Source of the DNA: Pollenia angustigena
Lineage: Eukaryota > Arthropoda > Insecta > Diptera > Polleniidae
Assembly (NCBI GenBank): GCA_930367215.1
Contig: OV884056.1
Location: 230,879,127-230,943,126 of the forward strand
DNA length: 64,000 nt
Direction: 5' to 3'
The first letter of the stretch is position 1, and the number at the start of each line of letters is the position of its first letter. A model generated the notes under the pieces. The model ran no database searches. It saw nothing but the letters and a program-made list of their open reading frames with translations, and was not told where the DNA came from. The translations under genes were made by a program, and so were the position numbers. Positions 21,301 to 34,042 of this stretch are shown here, piece after piece.

Positions 21301-24300
21301 TATTGTATAGATAGATTAACATATGTTCGCGCAACTCAAAAACGCTTTAGCTTATTGAAAAACTAAAAAACCGAAATTCAGCAATAAAATTTACTTCAAG
21401 ACAGTTAAAACTTTTTTCTTTATGTTGGCTTTGGTTTTCGAGATATACCGTTATTTCGCAAATTAAGGAGGTTGCACAACATATGTTCGCGTAACTCAAA
21501 AACGCTTTAGTTTATTGAAAAACTAAAAAAACCGAAATTCCGCAATAAAATTTACTTTAAGAAATTTAAAACTTTTTTCTTTATGTTGGCTTTGGTTTTC
21601 GAGATATACCGTTATTTCGAAAATTAAGGAGGTTGCACAACATATGTTCGCGTAACTCAAAAACGCTTTAGTTTATTGAAAAACTAAAAAAAACCGAAAT
21701 TCCGCAATAAAATTTACTTTAAGAAACCGATGTCTCAGAAGAATTCTTCGCATTTTCTGGCCTCGGACAGTCTCTAATGCCGACCTGTTAGTGCAGTCAA
21801 GACAGATTCCGATAGAAATTGAAATACGGAAGCGCAAGTGGCAATGGATTGGTCATACACTACGACGAAACAACGACAACGTCGCCAAACAGGCACTTCG
21901 ATGGAACCCATTTCAACAATCTGGCCGGCAACCTGGCAGACCACGTACAACGTGGCGACGTTCCACCGAAACTGAGATGAACAGTCTTGGCCTATCTTGG
22001 AACGAGTTAAGATCAACGGCACAAAATCGGGTCCGCTGGCGATCAGCTGTTATTGGCGCCCTATGCTCCAATGGGAGTTAGAGGAACATATATGTATATA
22101 TATATATATTAAGAAAGTTTAATCTTTTTTCTTTATGTTGGCTTTGGTTTTCGAGATGTACCGTTATTTCGAAAATTAAGGAGGTTGCACAACATATGTT
22201 CGCGTAACTCAAAAACGCTTTAGTTTATTGAAAAACTAAAAAAAACCGAAATTCTGCAATAAAATTTACTTTAAGAAAGGTAAAACGTTTTTCTTATATG
22301 CGCAGTCGTTTTAGAAACATAATTTTTTTTTCTGGAAAAAAAATAATTTTTTTATTAAAATTTCGGAATTTTTGTTTTTAAAAATTCATAAAAAATTTGT
22401 GAATACATAAAATCAAAAGTTGTTTACAGATTTTAATCATTTATAGCTTGTTTTGTTTGCAATGTTGCTTTTATATGTCTGCATTAAATTAGAAGCATAG
22501 CTGCATTTTTCAATTTTTTATGAATTTTTAAAAACAAAAATTCCGAAATTTTAATAAAAAAATTATTTTTTTTTCCAGAAAAAAAATTATGTTTCTAAAA
22601 CGACTGCGCATATAAGAAAAACGTTTTACCTTTCTTAAAGTAAATTTTATTGCGTAATTTCGGTTTTTTTAGTTTTTCAATAAGCTAAAGCGTGTTTGAG
22701 TTGCGCGAACATATGTTAATCTATCTATACAATATATAATTTCTTAGTATGTCAGGATGTTTGCATGTATGTCCTATTCTTTCCGCAACTTTCTGAAGCC
22801 ATCTGATGACATAGGAAGCTGAAATTTGGCACACTTGAAGTACTTTCTCTGCGGAAGATCGTAACGAAGCCATATTTTTGATTTTCGGCTTTTCAACTAG
22901 TATAACTATAAAGATCTGATAGAAAAGATGTTTTTTTATAATATGGGGAACTTTGGGCCCCACCCGGCACGGCTAGGCACCGTCGGATTGACCTGAAAAG
23001 TTAGATCATGATTTCTTACAACAAACCTCGTATTTTAAGCAGCGCAAACAATTAAATTCAAAAAAAACACATGTTATATGTGCAAACTATTGCAAGAAAA
23101 TTTTTTTCTTTAACGAGAAAAATTGATAAAAATATTAACATTTTTTTCATGCGCACAGTAAAATGAAATTACGAAATCATTAAATTAAAGATTTGGCTGG
23201 TTTTAAGTCGGAAAAATTAAAGGATTTTCAAAAATCCTTAATCCATGGATTGTTATAATAAAAAATATGTTGTAAATTTTTTAAAAATACACAATTCATC
23301 GATAAAAAAAACTTTGGAAAAGACTTGTTAGAACCCAAATCACAACACTATTGTTCAATGCTATTTAATAATCAATTTAGTTTATTTATATTTATAGGAG
23401 CATCAGACGTATTATATTCTATTCTCTGGTAAAACCAACGATGAATGAAAAGGGAGAACGCCAAATTGATACTATCTCAGTGTCATCTGCTTTACAAATT
23501 GCCGGCAGAGCTGGACGTTTTCGTACTCAATGGGAACATGGCTATGTAACCACTTACAAAGCAGATGATTTGCCAACCCTTAGGAAAATCCTTTCTGAAA
23601 CTCCAGATCCGCTTAAACAAGCTGGTTTACATCCAACAGCCGACCAAATCGAATTATATGCTTATCATTTGCCTAATTCAACATTAAGTAATTTAATGGT
23701 AAACAAATATATTTTTTATTTGACAATAATTTAATATTATTATTCCTTTTTTAAGGACATTTTTGTTAATCTTTGTACAGTGGACGATTCATTATATTTC
23801 ATGTGCAATATAGAAGATTTTAAATTTTTAGCTGAAATGATACAACATGTTCCTTTGCCCTTGAGAGCACGTTATGTGTTCTGTTGTGCTCCTATTAATC
23901 GTAAGATGCCCTTTGTGTGTTCAATGTTTTTGAAGGTACTGAAACTTCTTAATGCATTGTTTTTTTTTTAAATAACTCATATGTTTATTTTTGTCAGATT
24001 GCCCGCCAATACAGCCGTAGTGAACCTTTAACATTTGAATTTATAACTAAAAACTGTGGTTGGCCTTTTGGTTTACCCAAGACAATTGTAGATTTAGTGC
24101 ACTTAGAATCTGTTTTCGATGTCATGGACTTGTATTTATGGCTTAGCTACCGTTTTATTGACCTCTTCCCCGACTCAGCCTCTGTGAGAGATGCTCAAAA
24201 AGAACTTGATGAAATCATACAGCAGGGGGTTTTTCAAATCACAAGACTTCTCAAGAATACCGAAGCCAGTCAAGGTGCTGCCGATGGTGATACAACATAC

Positions 24301-24630
24301 AATATGAGACGTATTTTACAAACTAAAGGTAATAAAGTTTTGACTTACAAATTTCAATAATCATGAATACAATTTATAACTACAGAACCACGTATTCCAA
24401 GTACTACCCGCGGCCGCCTTACGGATCGCCTTATAGCCCAAGGTCTTTTAACGCCTGGTATGTTGAGTGAGCTACGTAAAGAATGGGATGCTCAACAATA
24501 TGTTTCAGCTTCGAAACAGCAACATCACCATATTAATTCAACACAAATCGATGCAACAAATTTACCTAATGAAACCGAAGATGATGACCCTGTGTTAAAT
24601 AAAAAACTACGTCGAAAGCGTAAAAAATAG
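18376..24630 (+). CDS. Suv3: Suv3, mitochondrial ATP-dependent RNA helicase
   Basis: The nine exons are 18376-18715, 19087-19478, 19546-19657, 19722-20031, 20088-20222, 23398-23698, 23756-23935, 23998-24328 and 24386-24630. All introns are GT-AG and the phases agree, giving 781 residues plus stop. The first ~55 residues are basic and free of acidic residues, consistent with a mitochondrial presequence. Motifs include Walker A GPTNSGKT (204-211), DEIQ (288-291) and QIAGRAGRF (463 onward). SUV3-type C-terminal blocks follow ([15 protein letters not shown]), with a basic tail KKLRRKRKK. In the family this helicase works with polynucleotide phosphorylase to degrade and survey mitochondrial RNA. 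Intron 5 is 3.2 kb because of inserted repeats; the other introns are 62-371 bp. Confidence 0.97.
18764..18983. mobile_element. MITE in Suv3 intron 1 (220 bp)
   Basis: Inverted ends (CCAAAATTAAAATTTCAAGG and, from the right, CCAAAATTAAAATTTAAGGG) border a palindromic interior with GTATGTGTGG / CCCACACATAC. It lies wholly within the intron between 18716 and 19086. The duplication was not resolved. Confidence 0.65.
20229..20460 (+). repeat. Dispersed repeat in Suv3 intron 5
   Basis: The text from CGGGCATGTTCTA through GAATAACTATTAAAAACAAG to AAAAACTTCAGTTATTTT is related to segments at about 30600-30880 and 53275-53560. It is AT-rich and non-coding; its class is unknown. Confidence 0.5.
20961..23068. 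mobile_element. Foldback element with internal direct repeats, in Suv3 intron 5
   Basis: Two arms of about 430 bp (20961-21415 and 22612-23068) are inverted copies with only scattered differences. Between them a unit of about 152 bp (AGGTTGCACAACATATGTTC to CGTTATTTCGAAAATTAAG) is repeated about four times from 21316. A second inverted pair (about 22263-22395 and 22510-22636) lies near the right arm. This layout of long arms with tandem units resembles foldback elements. Both arms hold the same 80-codon open frame, which I do not treat as a gene. Confidence 0.7.
21727..22108 (+). mobile_element. RTE-like LINE 3' fragment in the foldback element
   Basis: The open frame encodes the C-terminal signature of RTE-type ORF2 proteins: [55 protein letters not shown] short TA-rich tail follows. 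The copy is flanked by an 8-bp duplication TTAAGAAA (21719-21726 and 22109-22116), so it is a heavily 5'-truncated insertion. It interrupted one of the 152-bp units. Confidence 0.85.
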
Positions 24631-26434
24631 ATTCGCCTTAATATGATTGTACTAGTTTAAATTATATTTAGTCATATCCCATTTTACTTTTCTTGTTATC
24701 TCGTGGAGTACTCTGAGAAATGTGTTAAGTATTCTGTATAAATTGGTAAAATTGCAAGCAGTTCTTTTAAGAGCTGGTGACAAAATAACTTCTGTATAAA
24801 TGCAAAATTTATATGTTAAAAATATAAAAAATCAAAATGAACTTGTAATAGTCTCTTTCGATTTCAATAATTTTTCCCACCATTAGGGATTTTTAAAATC
24901 GGGTGCTGTTTTCTACTCTATACCATAACTAGAGAGGATGTTGTTTAGATACATTATATTACATAGCACCATTTCAAAAACATCTTGTTACGTATTTTGG
25001 GCATGATATCGGCCACAAGGGACGAGTTTATGGAAAAAACTACGTAGGTAAAAAATTTTGGTTTTATAGTTTTTCGTGCTGGGTATTAGAGGTAATTGTG
25101 ATTATTGAGCGCATTAATATATGCTGTGTGAATTTTTTTTGTATTACAAAAAACGACTTAGTCGTTTACGAGATCGAGAACCGTAATAAGAATAAATGAA
25201 CTAGTGGTGAAGGTAGTAGTACATCTTACCGAAGTCAAAGATTCATAACAATACAAAAGTTTTTATTAAAATTACTTGTTTTAAAACAAAATAAAACATT
25301 TTTTTTTATTTTTATCATGATTTTATTAACAAAATTTGATATATTTATTTATTTTATATTTTTTGTTGCTTTTATTTATGTATTAATTTTATTATTGGCA
25401 AATGTTGATAACTCTTGTTTTGGTTTTTATTTTCTAATTTTTTTTTTATAAATAAACTGTGTTTTTCAATTTCACAATAAAGTTACACACAAATTTATTT
25501 AAAAAAAATTTCTTTGTTGTGTTTCATTAAAAACAAAATATTTTATTGTTAGTTAAAAAAACTTATTAAGTAAAATTTTGATTTGTAAAAAAACGTGGTG
25601 CTTTTTAATTAATTCGTGTGAGTGTTGTTTGCTGATTTTTTTTTCTTCTTTAAAAAGTCATTCATTAAATAAATTAATAGGTTTAGTATATGAATAAACT
25701 TATTTTAAAAATGTATTGGTAAAAAATCTTTTGTTTTTTTTTTAAATTAATTTTTTTAGTTATAGCTTTTTTAATACAATACAATAAAAATAATTTTTTA
25801 ATTTTTAAGGATTAAGAAATGTTGTTTATTAGTTATAAAAAGACAACTTAAATATTTAATTTTAAGCGTAACAATTGTTTATTATTTTTTCTTATAGTTA
25901 AAATCAGGTCAGAAATTTTCAATTGTTTTTAAGTTTTTAGGTCCATTTGTTAAAAACGGTTTTAATATTAAACAATCTTAAAGATGTTTATGAGTTTTCC
26001 AAGTTTTAAATATGTTTTAAAAATTCCCGCAGTAATATTGATAGTTAAGAATAGCAATGTGCTGCAAAATAAAAAAGTTTTAGTACACTACAGCTTGTAG
26101 GGCTGGCAAAGTGCTCCAGCTTTATTAAAAACAAAAATCCGTTAAGTTTCAAGGTCCAGTCAAATTAATTTGTTGATGACAGAGTGCAGATGTTCCTACC
26201 GGTTTTTGCTTCATGGACTCGTAAAGTAACAACATTTGTTACCATGGACCCCTTAATGTAACTTGGCAATAAATGATGTTAAGCAATATTTGTTAAAATT
26301 AACATCACCACTGCTCAACACAATCCTAAAAGTTGTCTTATGGTGGCGATACTAAAACACGTAACAACACCAAAAACACAACATTGTATTTTATTTGTTG
26401 CTTGCGTTGGTCGATATGTCAAAAACGCATGTAA
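24631..26434. other. Suv3 3' untranslated region and AT-rich spacer
   Basis: The first ~200 bp after the TAG should be the Suv3 3' untranslated region; no canonical AATAAA is evident nearby. From about 25250 to 26060 the sequence is nearly pure A/T with long T-runs. No gene, RNA or clear element was found. Confidence 0.4.
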
Positions 26435-26442
26435 CTTTTGAC

Positions 26443-26642
26443 CAAGGCGAATTAACTACAGGTGGTGTCGAATCGGCATCTGATTTTGACAGTTCGAGCT
26501 TATTTGATTTGTTAGGGTTTTGCTAATAATGGTTGACATTTCGAGCTAATGGCACTAACAATGCAATGCAAAAAACCCTGTGTTGTTTCTGTTTTTTTGG
26601 ATTGTTGTAGTTCCGACACCACCTGTAGTTGAATTCGCCTTG
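26443..26642. mobile_element. hAT-type MITE, CAAGGCG ends (200 bp)
   Basis: The ends read CAAGGCGAATTAACTACAGG and, from the right, CAAGGCGAATTCAACTACAG. An exact 8-bp duplication CTTTTGAC is present (26435-26442 and 26643-26650). Its body matches both halves of the split copy at 4386-8352. Confidence 0.9.
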
Positions 26643-26664
26643 CTTTTGACATTCATCTCTCTAA

Positions 26665-26926
26665 AGGCTCAACCATAATATGCATAGCCTTGCTTAACCT
26701 ACTGTCAAAAATTAACAAAAAGTCTCTCAAATGTACTTAAGAAAACAAAAATAAAATACAAACATTTGATTCCGTACGGAACGTGTTTTAGCACCTTGCT
26801 TAAACAAATGACAGTTTCATTAAACTTAGCGAAGAGTTTCCTTAAGTTCCATATAGTTTAACTCATATAATTTACATGTATTCGCACATTTGCTTAAGTC
26901 AACTTAAGCACATTATGGTTGGGCCT
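26665..26926. mobile_element. Harbinger-like MITE (262 bp)
   Basis: The ends read AGGCTCAACCATAATATGC and, from the right, AGGCCCAACCATAATGTGC. TAA lies on both sides (26662-26664 and 26927-26929). The AACTTAAGCA-type words recur inside. A related element may lie at 44638-44848. Confidence 0.8.
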
Positions 26927-26929
26927 TAA

Positions 26930-26989
26930 TATTGAAAAAAAGTAGCACAGCTGTGCTTTTAACGCCACCTGAAAATTGAATTCGCCTTG
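26930..26989. mobile_element. Right-end fragment of a CAAGGCG-type MITE
   Basis: The stretch ends AACGCCACCTGAAAATTGAA TTCGCCTTG, matching the terminal region of the CAAGGCG elements. Only this end is present. Confidence 0.5.
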
Positions 26990-27187
26990 ATCCTACCAAA
27001 TGTGATTTGTGCGAAATTTCGTTTTAGCCTTTACTTAAGCCTCAACTGGCAGATATGCAACATATTACAACTGAACATAGACCTATCTGGCACTACGGGA
27101 CACTGCAGACTTCAAAAGTTAGGATTAAAAGCCTCGTTACGCTTGCGTTAACGCATGCGTGGTGGATCGGCTGTTTCATTTTCCCTA

Positions 27188-27414
27188 GTCCCAATTTACA
27201 CTAGGGACATTTCTTGCCGGACAGACGAAGTTTGATGGCGAGGGGTCAAAAAGGTAGAGTGTGTAGTACATTTTTCTTTCTTACTTTTCGTAGTTTACAT
27301 ACAAGTATTAATCTCTGTCTGACTTCTAATGTTTCATATGTAAACGCTTCAGGTAAGATTAAAAGAGAATTCAAAAAATGTCCGGCAAGTAATTTCCCTA
27401 GTGTAAATTGGGAC
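27188..27414. mobile_element. Harbinger-like MITE (227 bp)
   Basis: Inverted arms of about 38 bp (GTCCCAATTTACACTAGGGA, then TTGCCGGACA) are nearly perfect. The flanks are CTA and TTA, a TWA-type target with one change. An 86-codon frame across it is a by-product. Confidence 0.7.
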
Positions 27415-29533
27415 TTATCAAGCTTTGGTATAAATAGGTACTCTTACGTAAACGTGACGTTGCGTTGTGGATGAACCAGATAAAATTAAAATTTTTCTCC
27501 GTTTTTAGGTATCTAACAGCTGATAGTTATGTATCTAACAGACGAATTTTATGTTTGGCTATAATTATTGTTAAAGCGAACATTCATGCCATCGACATAC
27601 GCGACGTTTTTTTATATTTTCATACAAAACGCACAAATAACAAGAGCTAAAATTAAAAACTTATTTAAATTTTGTCAAATTTTCTGTTTTCGTTTTAGCA
27701 CATTTCCACATGTTTTGATGGCATAATCGCATTCGCGTTAAGGGCGATTTTAAAAAATTGGCAGGGGATGAACTTTTTGCATGGGGTTAAATTATATGAT
27801 ATTTAAAAGTTGTCACAACGTATCTTAAACGTCAAAATAAGTATTGAAGATCATTTCAAGAATATATTCTGGGTTCTAGTAAAATTTTATAACCGTCTAG
27901 TTATTCCCGTTTTCTATTGTTGCCATGATAGAAAGCGCAGTATATTGGTATTGAAAATTGACCAATCGTAAGATTACCTTATTTAACCGATAAAACATTT
28001 GATAAACGTTATTCTTTCTATAGCACTGAGCATTTCAAAAAATTTCTAATTCTACACTTCTTAAAAGGTCTTTTGTTTCAAAATATTTGGTTTTGTTTTT
28101 AATTAAAATTTTTTTATTATGTTCTTTCTTTTAAGTTTTAGATAAGTGCCAATTTCTTTTTGGGTTAGTTTTAAAGACAGTCTCAATAAAAAAATATATA
28201 AATTTGTCTATACCCTCCACCACAGGTGGATACGGTATATATGTAAGTATACATAAGTTCGGTTTTTTTTTTTTGTTTGATTTTATTCGAATTACATATT
28301 TTACTTGTCCAATTAGAAAAAAAAATGATTATGTAGTTTTATAAAAACTTTTTTAATTTACCAATATTTTCATTTAATTAAAATTTAATTAGATTAAATA
28401 GTTAATTAGGCTTTACAATAAATAAAACTATAATAATTCTTTCTTCTTTTTTTTAAGAACACATTTTTTAATTTTTATTCTGTAATGTAATTTAATTAAA
28501 ATTTTCTTTTGTTTTTGGTTTGGTTTAACAAGTAAGTACAAATCACATTGAGATTTTGTGACTTAGTTTTATTTACTTTAAATTTATTATTTAATAAAAA
28601 ATTACGGCTTTAAAAAATACATTATATTTTGTTTAAAATATGTAAAATACATACATAAAAAAACACATACATTTATAAAGGTAGAAAAATAATTTCTTAA
28701 ATTGTTAAATTTTTTTTAATTTTTTATGTTATTTTGTATAAAATTAAACATTAAACATCAATTAATGCATTTAAAATATATTTTAATTTTTATTTTGCTA
28801 AAGTTGTTTTTGTTTAATTTAAAGCTTTTTCCAATGACAAGTTTGTGTTAAAATATTTATTTATTTAGAGTCGGAAAACTTTTTTAAAACTCTCAAATAA
28901 TCTTACAAAATAAATTTTAGTACGTTTTATTTAAGGAAATAAAATCTGAGAAAGTTAACGAGAAAAATATCGGGAAAATAAGTACGATTATATTTGTTCC
29001 TGTTATTCATATTAGGCAATATAAGTTTTTTCTTGTAATACTAATTCATGAAATTCGTTTCCATCAATAGTGTTGGTTAATAAATTTTACTTTATTATTT
29101 AACTTTTTTTCAATTCCATTTAATTTATCCGTCTCTGAAATAATGGCAACTTCAAAAATACATACATACATAAATAATTCTGGTGTAAAAATTTCCCTGC
29201 AAATAATATTGGACCGCCTGATCTATTTTGATAAAATGGACTACTCCAATAGAGTCTCCATGGACTTGTCCGATGTAATACAAGCATGGAAGATGTCATT
29301 GTTAAAAAGATTTTGTAGTGAGACGACATTACATATGTTTATGTCAATGAATGGAGAAAACGGATTTGTTCGAAATTCGAAAAAGTACCAAATTTGAATT
29401 TGCATTTTTAAGATAAGTTTATAAGTTTATTTCTATGTTCAGTTGTTTAAAAAAATAGATGGGGTAACATAAAAGTTGCAAAATACAGGTTTTTCCCGTC
29501 AGTAAGTAACGTTATAATTTTATAATATATAGA
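27415..29533. other. AT-rich intergenic stretch
   Basis: No gene was recognised. A piece near 28207-28250 (TATACCCTCCACCACAGGTGG) resembles the ends of a dispersed repeat also seen at 32670 and 41962. The rest is mostly A/T runs. Confidence 0.4.
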
Positions 29534-30420
29534 CTAGCTTTTGCTCGTGCGGAAAACCCTCCTAAGGAAACACCAAACGGTTGGTACTATTTATCAGTTT
29601 GTTGATTAAAATGCCTGCTTTCACATTTTATAAGTTTTTAAAGAAATAATATTTGTTATCTTTTTATTTTGTACTTAATGTACCCGGTTACACACTACCT
29701 TCCACCGGGAGGTTAACCTTGCAGTGTTGCCGCTATTCCAGACAATGCGACGGCTAAGGCGATTCCACGTTTTCTCCTTACCTTTGCTAATAGTAAATTG
29801 ATAATGAAGGTTTTTCCAGCGCCACCAGGTGCATCCGAAAAAATATTATTCCCCTTTCTTTCTCTGTTTTGGTTAAAATATGCGGATATATGTAATTCTG
29901 TTCATTTGTCAGTAACTCGTCATTAGATGTTACCAGTTCTCTGAGATCACTAATGTCCTAAATGATCGAGGCAATCCATATTGTCCTAAGTTTAATTAAT
30001 GAGCCATTGCGCACTATCTTGCAATTCTCTCTCCAATTGCCGTTTAATGCCTTCCGAGAGGCTTTAGTTGTATTTTTGCAAAGGTTTTAACGATCAGAGG
30101 ATCGGAGGGTATTGAAATGTCGGATAGAGTACATCGTACACAGCCGTCAAGACTTCAAAAATTGTTACACCTCTAACCTCGGTAATATTCTGTATTGTTG
30201 GGTAAACTATAGACTCTTTCAGAGTGTGTACTGTGAGCGGTAACTGAAATTATTGATCGATACAGTATTTTTAGCTCTACGAACCAAACAAAAAAACTAT
30301 TGCCCTATACTTTTTGCACAAAGTTTTTATAAACATCCAACAAGAGTCGGATCCCCAGGCGACCAGCCATTGTTTCAGAATTGATTTGTGTACTACAAAG
30401 CGGTTTTGGGAGCTTTTTTT
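29534..30420 (-). pseudogene. Helitron helicase relic with 3' terminus
   Basis: On the minus strand the region encodes pieces of the Pif1-like helicase of autonomous Helitrons. The clearest is the Walker A block DAPGGAGKTFIINLLLAK followed by RKRGIALAVALSGIAATL at about 29730-29850. Upstream blocks resemble the segment before the helicase core (VRGVTIFEVLTAVYDV near 30130-30180). Stops and frame changes are frequent. The element ends CGAGCAAAAGCTAG before a T at 29533, the expected 3' terminus. The Rep domain is absent. Confidence 0.75.
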
Positions 30421-30559
30421 ATCAAACATATTTATGTATGTATTTAGTTATTGCTTTAAAAATTTATAATTTTTGGTACACACTTATTTTAACATTAACC
30501 GATTTAATTTAATTTAATGATGGATTTTCTTAACAACTCAAATTGATTTGGGACTGAAA

Positions 30560-30938
30560 TTTCTGAAAAGAATCATATCCATGGTCATACGTTGAAACAT
30601 TGTAAATAATTTTTTTTATCAATATTTTATAGCTAATTTTTAAAACGACGCTGCAATAAAAGTTTATAAAAATATCCCTTTTTATCTAAATAATTTATTG
30701 AATGTCAATTAGCTTTACAAGAACAACTTTTAAAATCAGGAAAAACTACGTTCATTTTGTAAATAATTTAACTTAAAATCTCATTTAATCTTAGTTTCAC
30801 TTAATTTCGATTCCTAGACATTCCCCTATAACTTTTATTTGAACAAAGTTGTAATGTACTTTTATGGTTGCTGAAAAGTTATAAAAAATCAGTTACGAGT
30901 TGTCAACGTATGACCATCTATATGATTCTTTTCAGAAA
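30560..30938. mobile_element. MITE (379 bp)
   Basis: The ends read TTTCTGAAAAGAATCATATC and, from the right, TTTCTGAAAAGAATCATATA, with GGTCATACGTTG following on both sides. The interior (30600-30880) matches the dispersed repeat at 20229 and 53275. The duplication was not resolved. Confidence 0.65.
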
Positions 30939-31210
30939 ATTATTAAATACTCTAAGAAGCTGTTAATTTGATAAAATTCCAAACACCTCTTAATCATTTT
31001 AAAAATAAAAATCATACATAGGTTTTAAGGATTAATTCAAATATACTGATTAATTAAAGGGAATTGTTAAATCATTTTTATCTACCTCAGTTATTATCAT
31101 AACTACTTATATTTTATATAGACTTTTCTGGACAAACCAAATATTAAAGCATTTTGTTAATTATCAGAATATTTTTTAATTTTTTTTTTTTTTTTTTTTT
31201 TTTTTTGTAA

Positions 31211-31539
31211 AGCTGGAGGTCCACACCACGCGTTACTCGCTTTTTCGCAGCATACGCAGCTGTCAAAAAAGTAAAATCTGTGCAGATATACGTAGTAAGT
31301 TACATGCACAAAAGCGTAGATGCCTTGAGGCGAAAAGTAGGTTTACTTTCTACTTTTGTAAGCGTCACAAGCAGCGTTCGAACAAACCAGCTGATTTTGA
31401 CAAATTAAATTTTATTTTTACTTGTGCTGCTGCTGCATAAAAAGCGTTGCATGTAACTTGAAACGTAGAACGCAAGTAAGGTTATATATAAAAGCATGCG
31501 CTGCGTGGAGGCGAAAACGCGTGTTATGGACCTCCAGCT
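31211..31539. mobile_element. Harbinger-like MITE (329 bp)
   Basis: The ends read AGCTGGAGGTCCACACCACG and, from the right, AGCTGGAGGTCCATAACACG. TAA flanks both ends (31208-31210 and 31540-31542). A poly-T run of about 29 bases directly precedes it. Confidence 0.8.
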
Positions 31540-31542
31540 TAA

Positions 31543-34040
31543 GTGTTGTTTTGAATATTGTTTTTCAACTTTTGAACATGTAAATACTGACTGGTTACAT
31601 ACTGGTTAAGCACTACTTTTGTCAAAATTTTTTTTATAATAAATACTACCTAAAAGTCCAAAAACAGACTTATTTGTGAATAATAAATTTATTTTCCAAA
31701 ATAAATTAATTCCAGAACTTTTTTGCATTTGATTATTTTAATCCAAATATTTAAATTTTCTTAAGCTTTTTTTAATTAAAAAAGTTAGAAAATGATTAAT
31801 TTGTTCAAAATTGTAATTGAAGATTATAAAAATTGTTATTGTATGTTAATACGAATAAAAACGATTTCATTTGAACCGACAATTTTGACTTTTAACACTA
31901 TTTTTTTCAAATAACACATTCGGTGTATATTCGTAAATCAAAATTTTATGAATGTATTAATTGTAACATTTTTTTAATTAAATACATAAACTTTAGTTAA
32001 TAAAATATTTCGTTAACATAAAAATATATAATATTTTTTGATTTTTTATGGAAATAATAAAATTTTAACATTTTATAAATCTTTCTTTGGCTTTTAAACT
32101 GTATCTCAAAAATTTACTTTCATGTACTTTTTATATAAATTGTGCGTATAAGAAGTTGCATTTCTTTGATAGGTACTACGTTACAATAACATTATTAACT
32201 TTTAGTTTTATTCAAGGGTCTTTCGCTTAGGATATTCATTCACTGATCAAACAAATCACTAAACTTTGTAAATGTCATGTTTGGAGTTTAAACATTTCAA
32301 AGTTTGGATTTGAAACATTGCAGACACTAAGACTCCTTGATATTTTTCCAAGATCAACAAACAAAGATTTCAATCTTTTAACAAACCTTAGTTCACTTAC
32401 ATTCTAATATATTCCGTTAATTAATATTGATAACATTCCAGCTATTTTTATTAGAATTACGTCTTTGTTGCATTCTGGATGTAATCCCGAGTTTAATTTT
32501 ATTTTGGCTTTAAAAATGTAATTTTTGTTTATTAGATTTTCTTTAGGTTTTTTGACAAAAAGTTATTTGTTAAATTTTTTTCATAGTATAAGAATAAAGT
32601 AAATATGTATGCACATAAGTATGTATATAAAAATAAAACTGAGCATTAAAAAAAAAACTTTATTTGTAATACCCTCCACCAAAAATATTTCAAGCTTTCT
32701 CACTACATTTTAAAAGTGATTTTTAGCCGTTAAAAAGAACTTAGGGCGATAAAAAAAACCCAAAAAAAATCAAAAATTTATTTTAAAAATTAACTATGAC
32801 TATTTTATATGTGTAAATTCGCCGTATGAAGCACAATGACGACGAAAAAAAAAACTCCTATAATTGAGAATGCTGTTTACTGTTTATGCAAAGAGAGAGG
32901 AGTTGTGTGGCCATATTAAAAAAATAATACTAAAATATGTAACACATTATAAAAAAAACACAACTAAAAACTATTTTTATAGTTTACTATTTTGTAAAAA
33001 AACATTTATTAAATTCAAAAGTAACCTTATTTAATTAAACACTTGAAAACTAAAACCAAACATGTTCACCAAGCATGACGAGCATTTCGGCCGACGTCAA
33101 ATATGTTTTAGTTTTGTCGACGAATAATCGCGGCCAAAAGTTCGTTCGTCGTTCGCTCCAGTTGTGTTCATAGCATAAATAAGTTTTTTTAATTTTTAAA
33201 ATTTGAAAAAGTTTTTTTTAACCTGTGGCATTGAATCAGGCCTGACAAATTGAAGCAGAATGGTTACTCGACTATCCTGCATAAAGCGTAGTCGTAGTTA
33301 TTATTTAGAAATAATTTCATGAATCCTATAACCAATCTTACGTAATCACAACCTTAAGTAATTCTAAATAGAGACTTATATTCAGGGTATGTGGAGATGT
33401 TGGCCGTTTTTATAAACGAATCAAATATAGAACTAGGCACCAATGCTGAGGTCTATATATGTATAAGAAACTTTAATTCGAATGTCGTACATATTATCCG
33501 ATTTGTGTAGCGTTTTTTAAGCGGAAATTCTGTTAGTTGTTAAATACAAGGGATTAGTAGCCCTGAACGTTAAACAGGGGAGAGAGTTACAGGCAGAGCT
33601 AAGCTTGTTTATGGCTGTCAAAATGCTTTCAATAAGCTTCCCTGAAGGAAATTTCGATAGTAAAATTACTAAAAGAACTACTGTCTAATTATACCCAATA
33701 CAAGGTTTAGTGCCATTGACATTTAACATGTGCGTGTCATTGAAAGTCCAGTAGTAACATTATAACAATTGACTAGATACTGACTGGATAGTTCTTATAA
33801 GACCATATGGAGGCATTCGAACCAGGAATTTAATGGTACGCTTCTATAAATTTTGGAACAAAGCTATGGCGAATGTCAGTAGTAAAATTCTGGTGTGACG
33901 CTAGCGATTTTATCACTAGTATATTTTTGTACTTTTGCCTACAATAATTGTACATGTTAGCATTTCCTTGACAAATAAGTTAAACCAGACTTTTTCGTTT
34001 TAATGAAAATATACTTTTTTTATTATTTAAACAAAATATA
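31543..34040. other. Intergenic stretch, one CpG-richer patch
   Basis: Mostly A/T-rich and featureless to my reading. The patch 33080-33175 (GGCCGACGTCAAATATG, GTCGACGAATAATCGCGGCC, GTTCGTTCGTCGTTCGC) is unusually rich in CG for this window and could be an untranslated exon or promoter. No coding frame supports it. Around 33550-33900 the composition is more balanced, but I recognise no protein. Confidence 0.35.
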
Positions 34041-34042
34041 TA

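Noticed and set aside
21072..22963. Two nearly identical 80-codon frames on opposite strands (21072-21314 and 22721-22963)
   Set aside because: They are the same sequence in the two arms of the foldback element; no known motif and no start context, so not reported as genes.
29143..29397. 84-codon plus-strand frame
   Set aside because: No motif, no conserved neighbours and AT-rich codons; cannot be told from chance.
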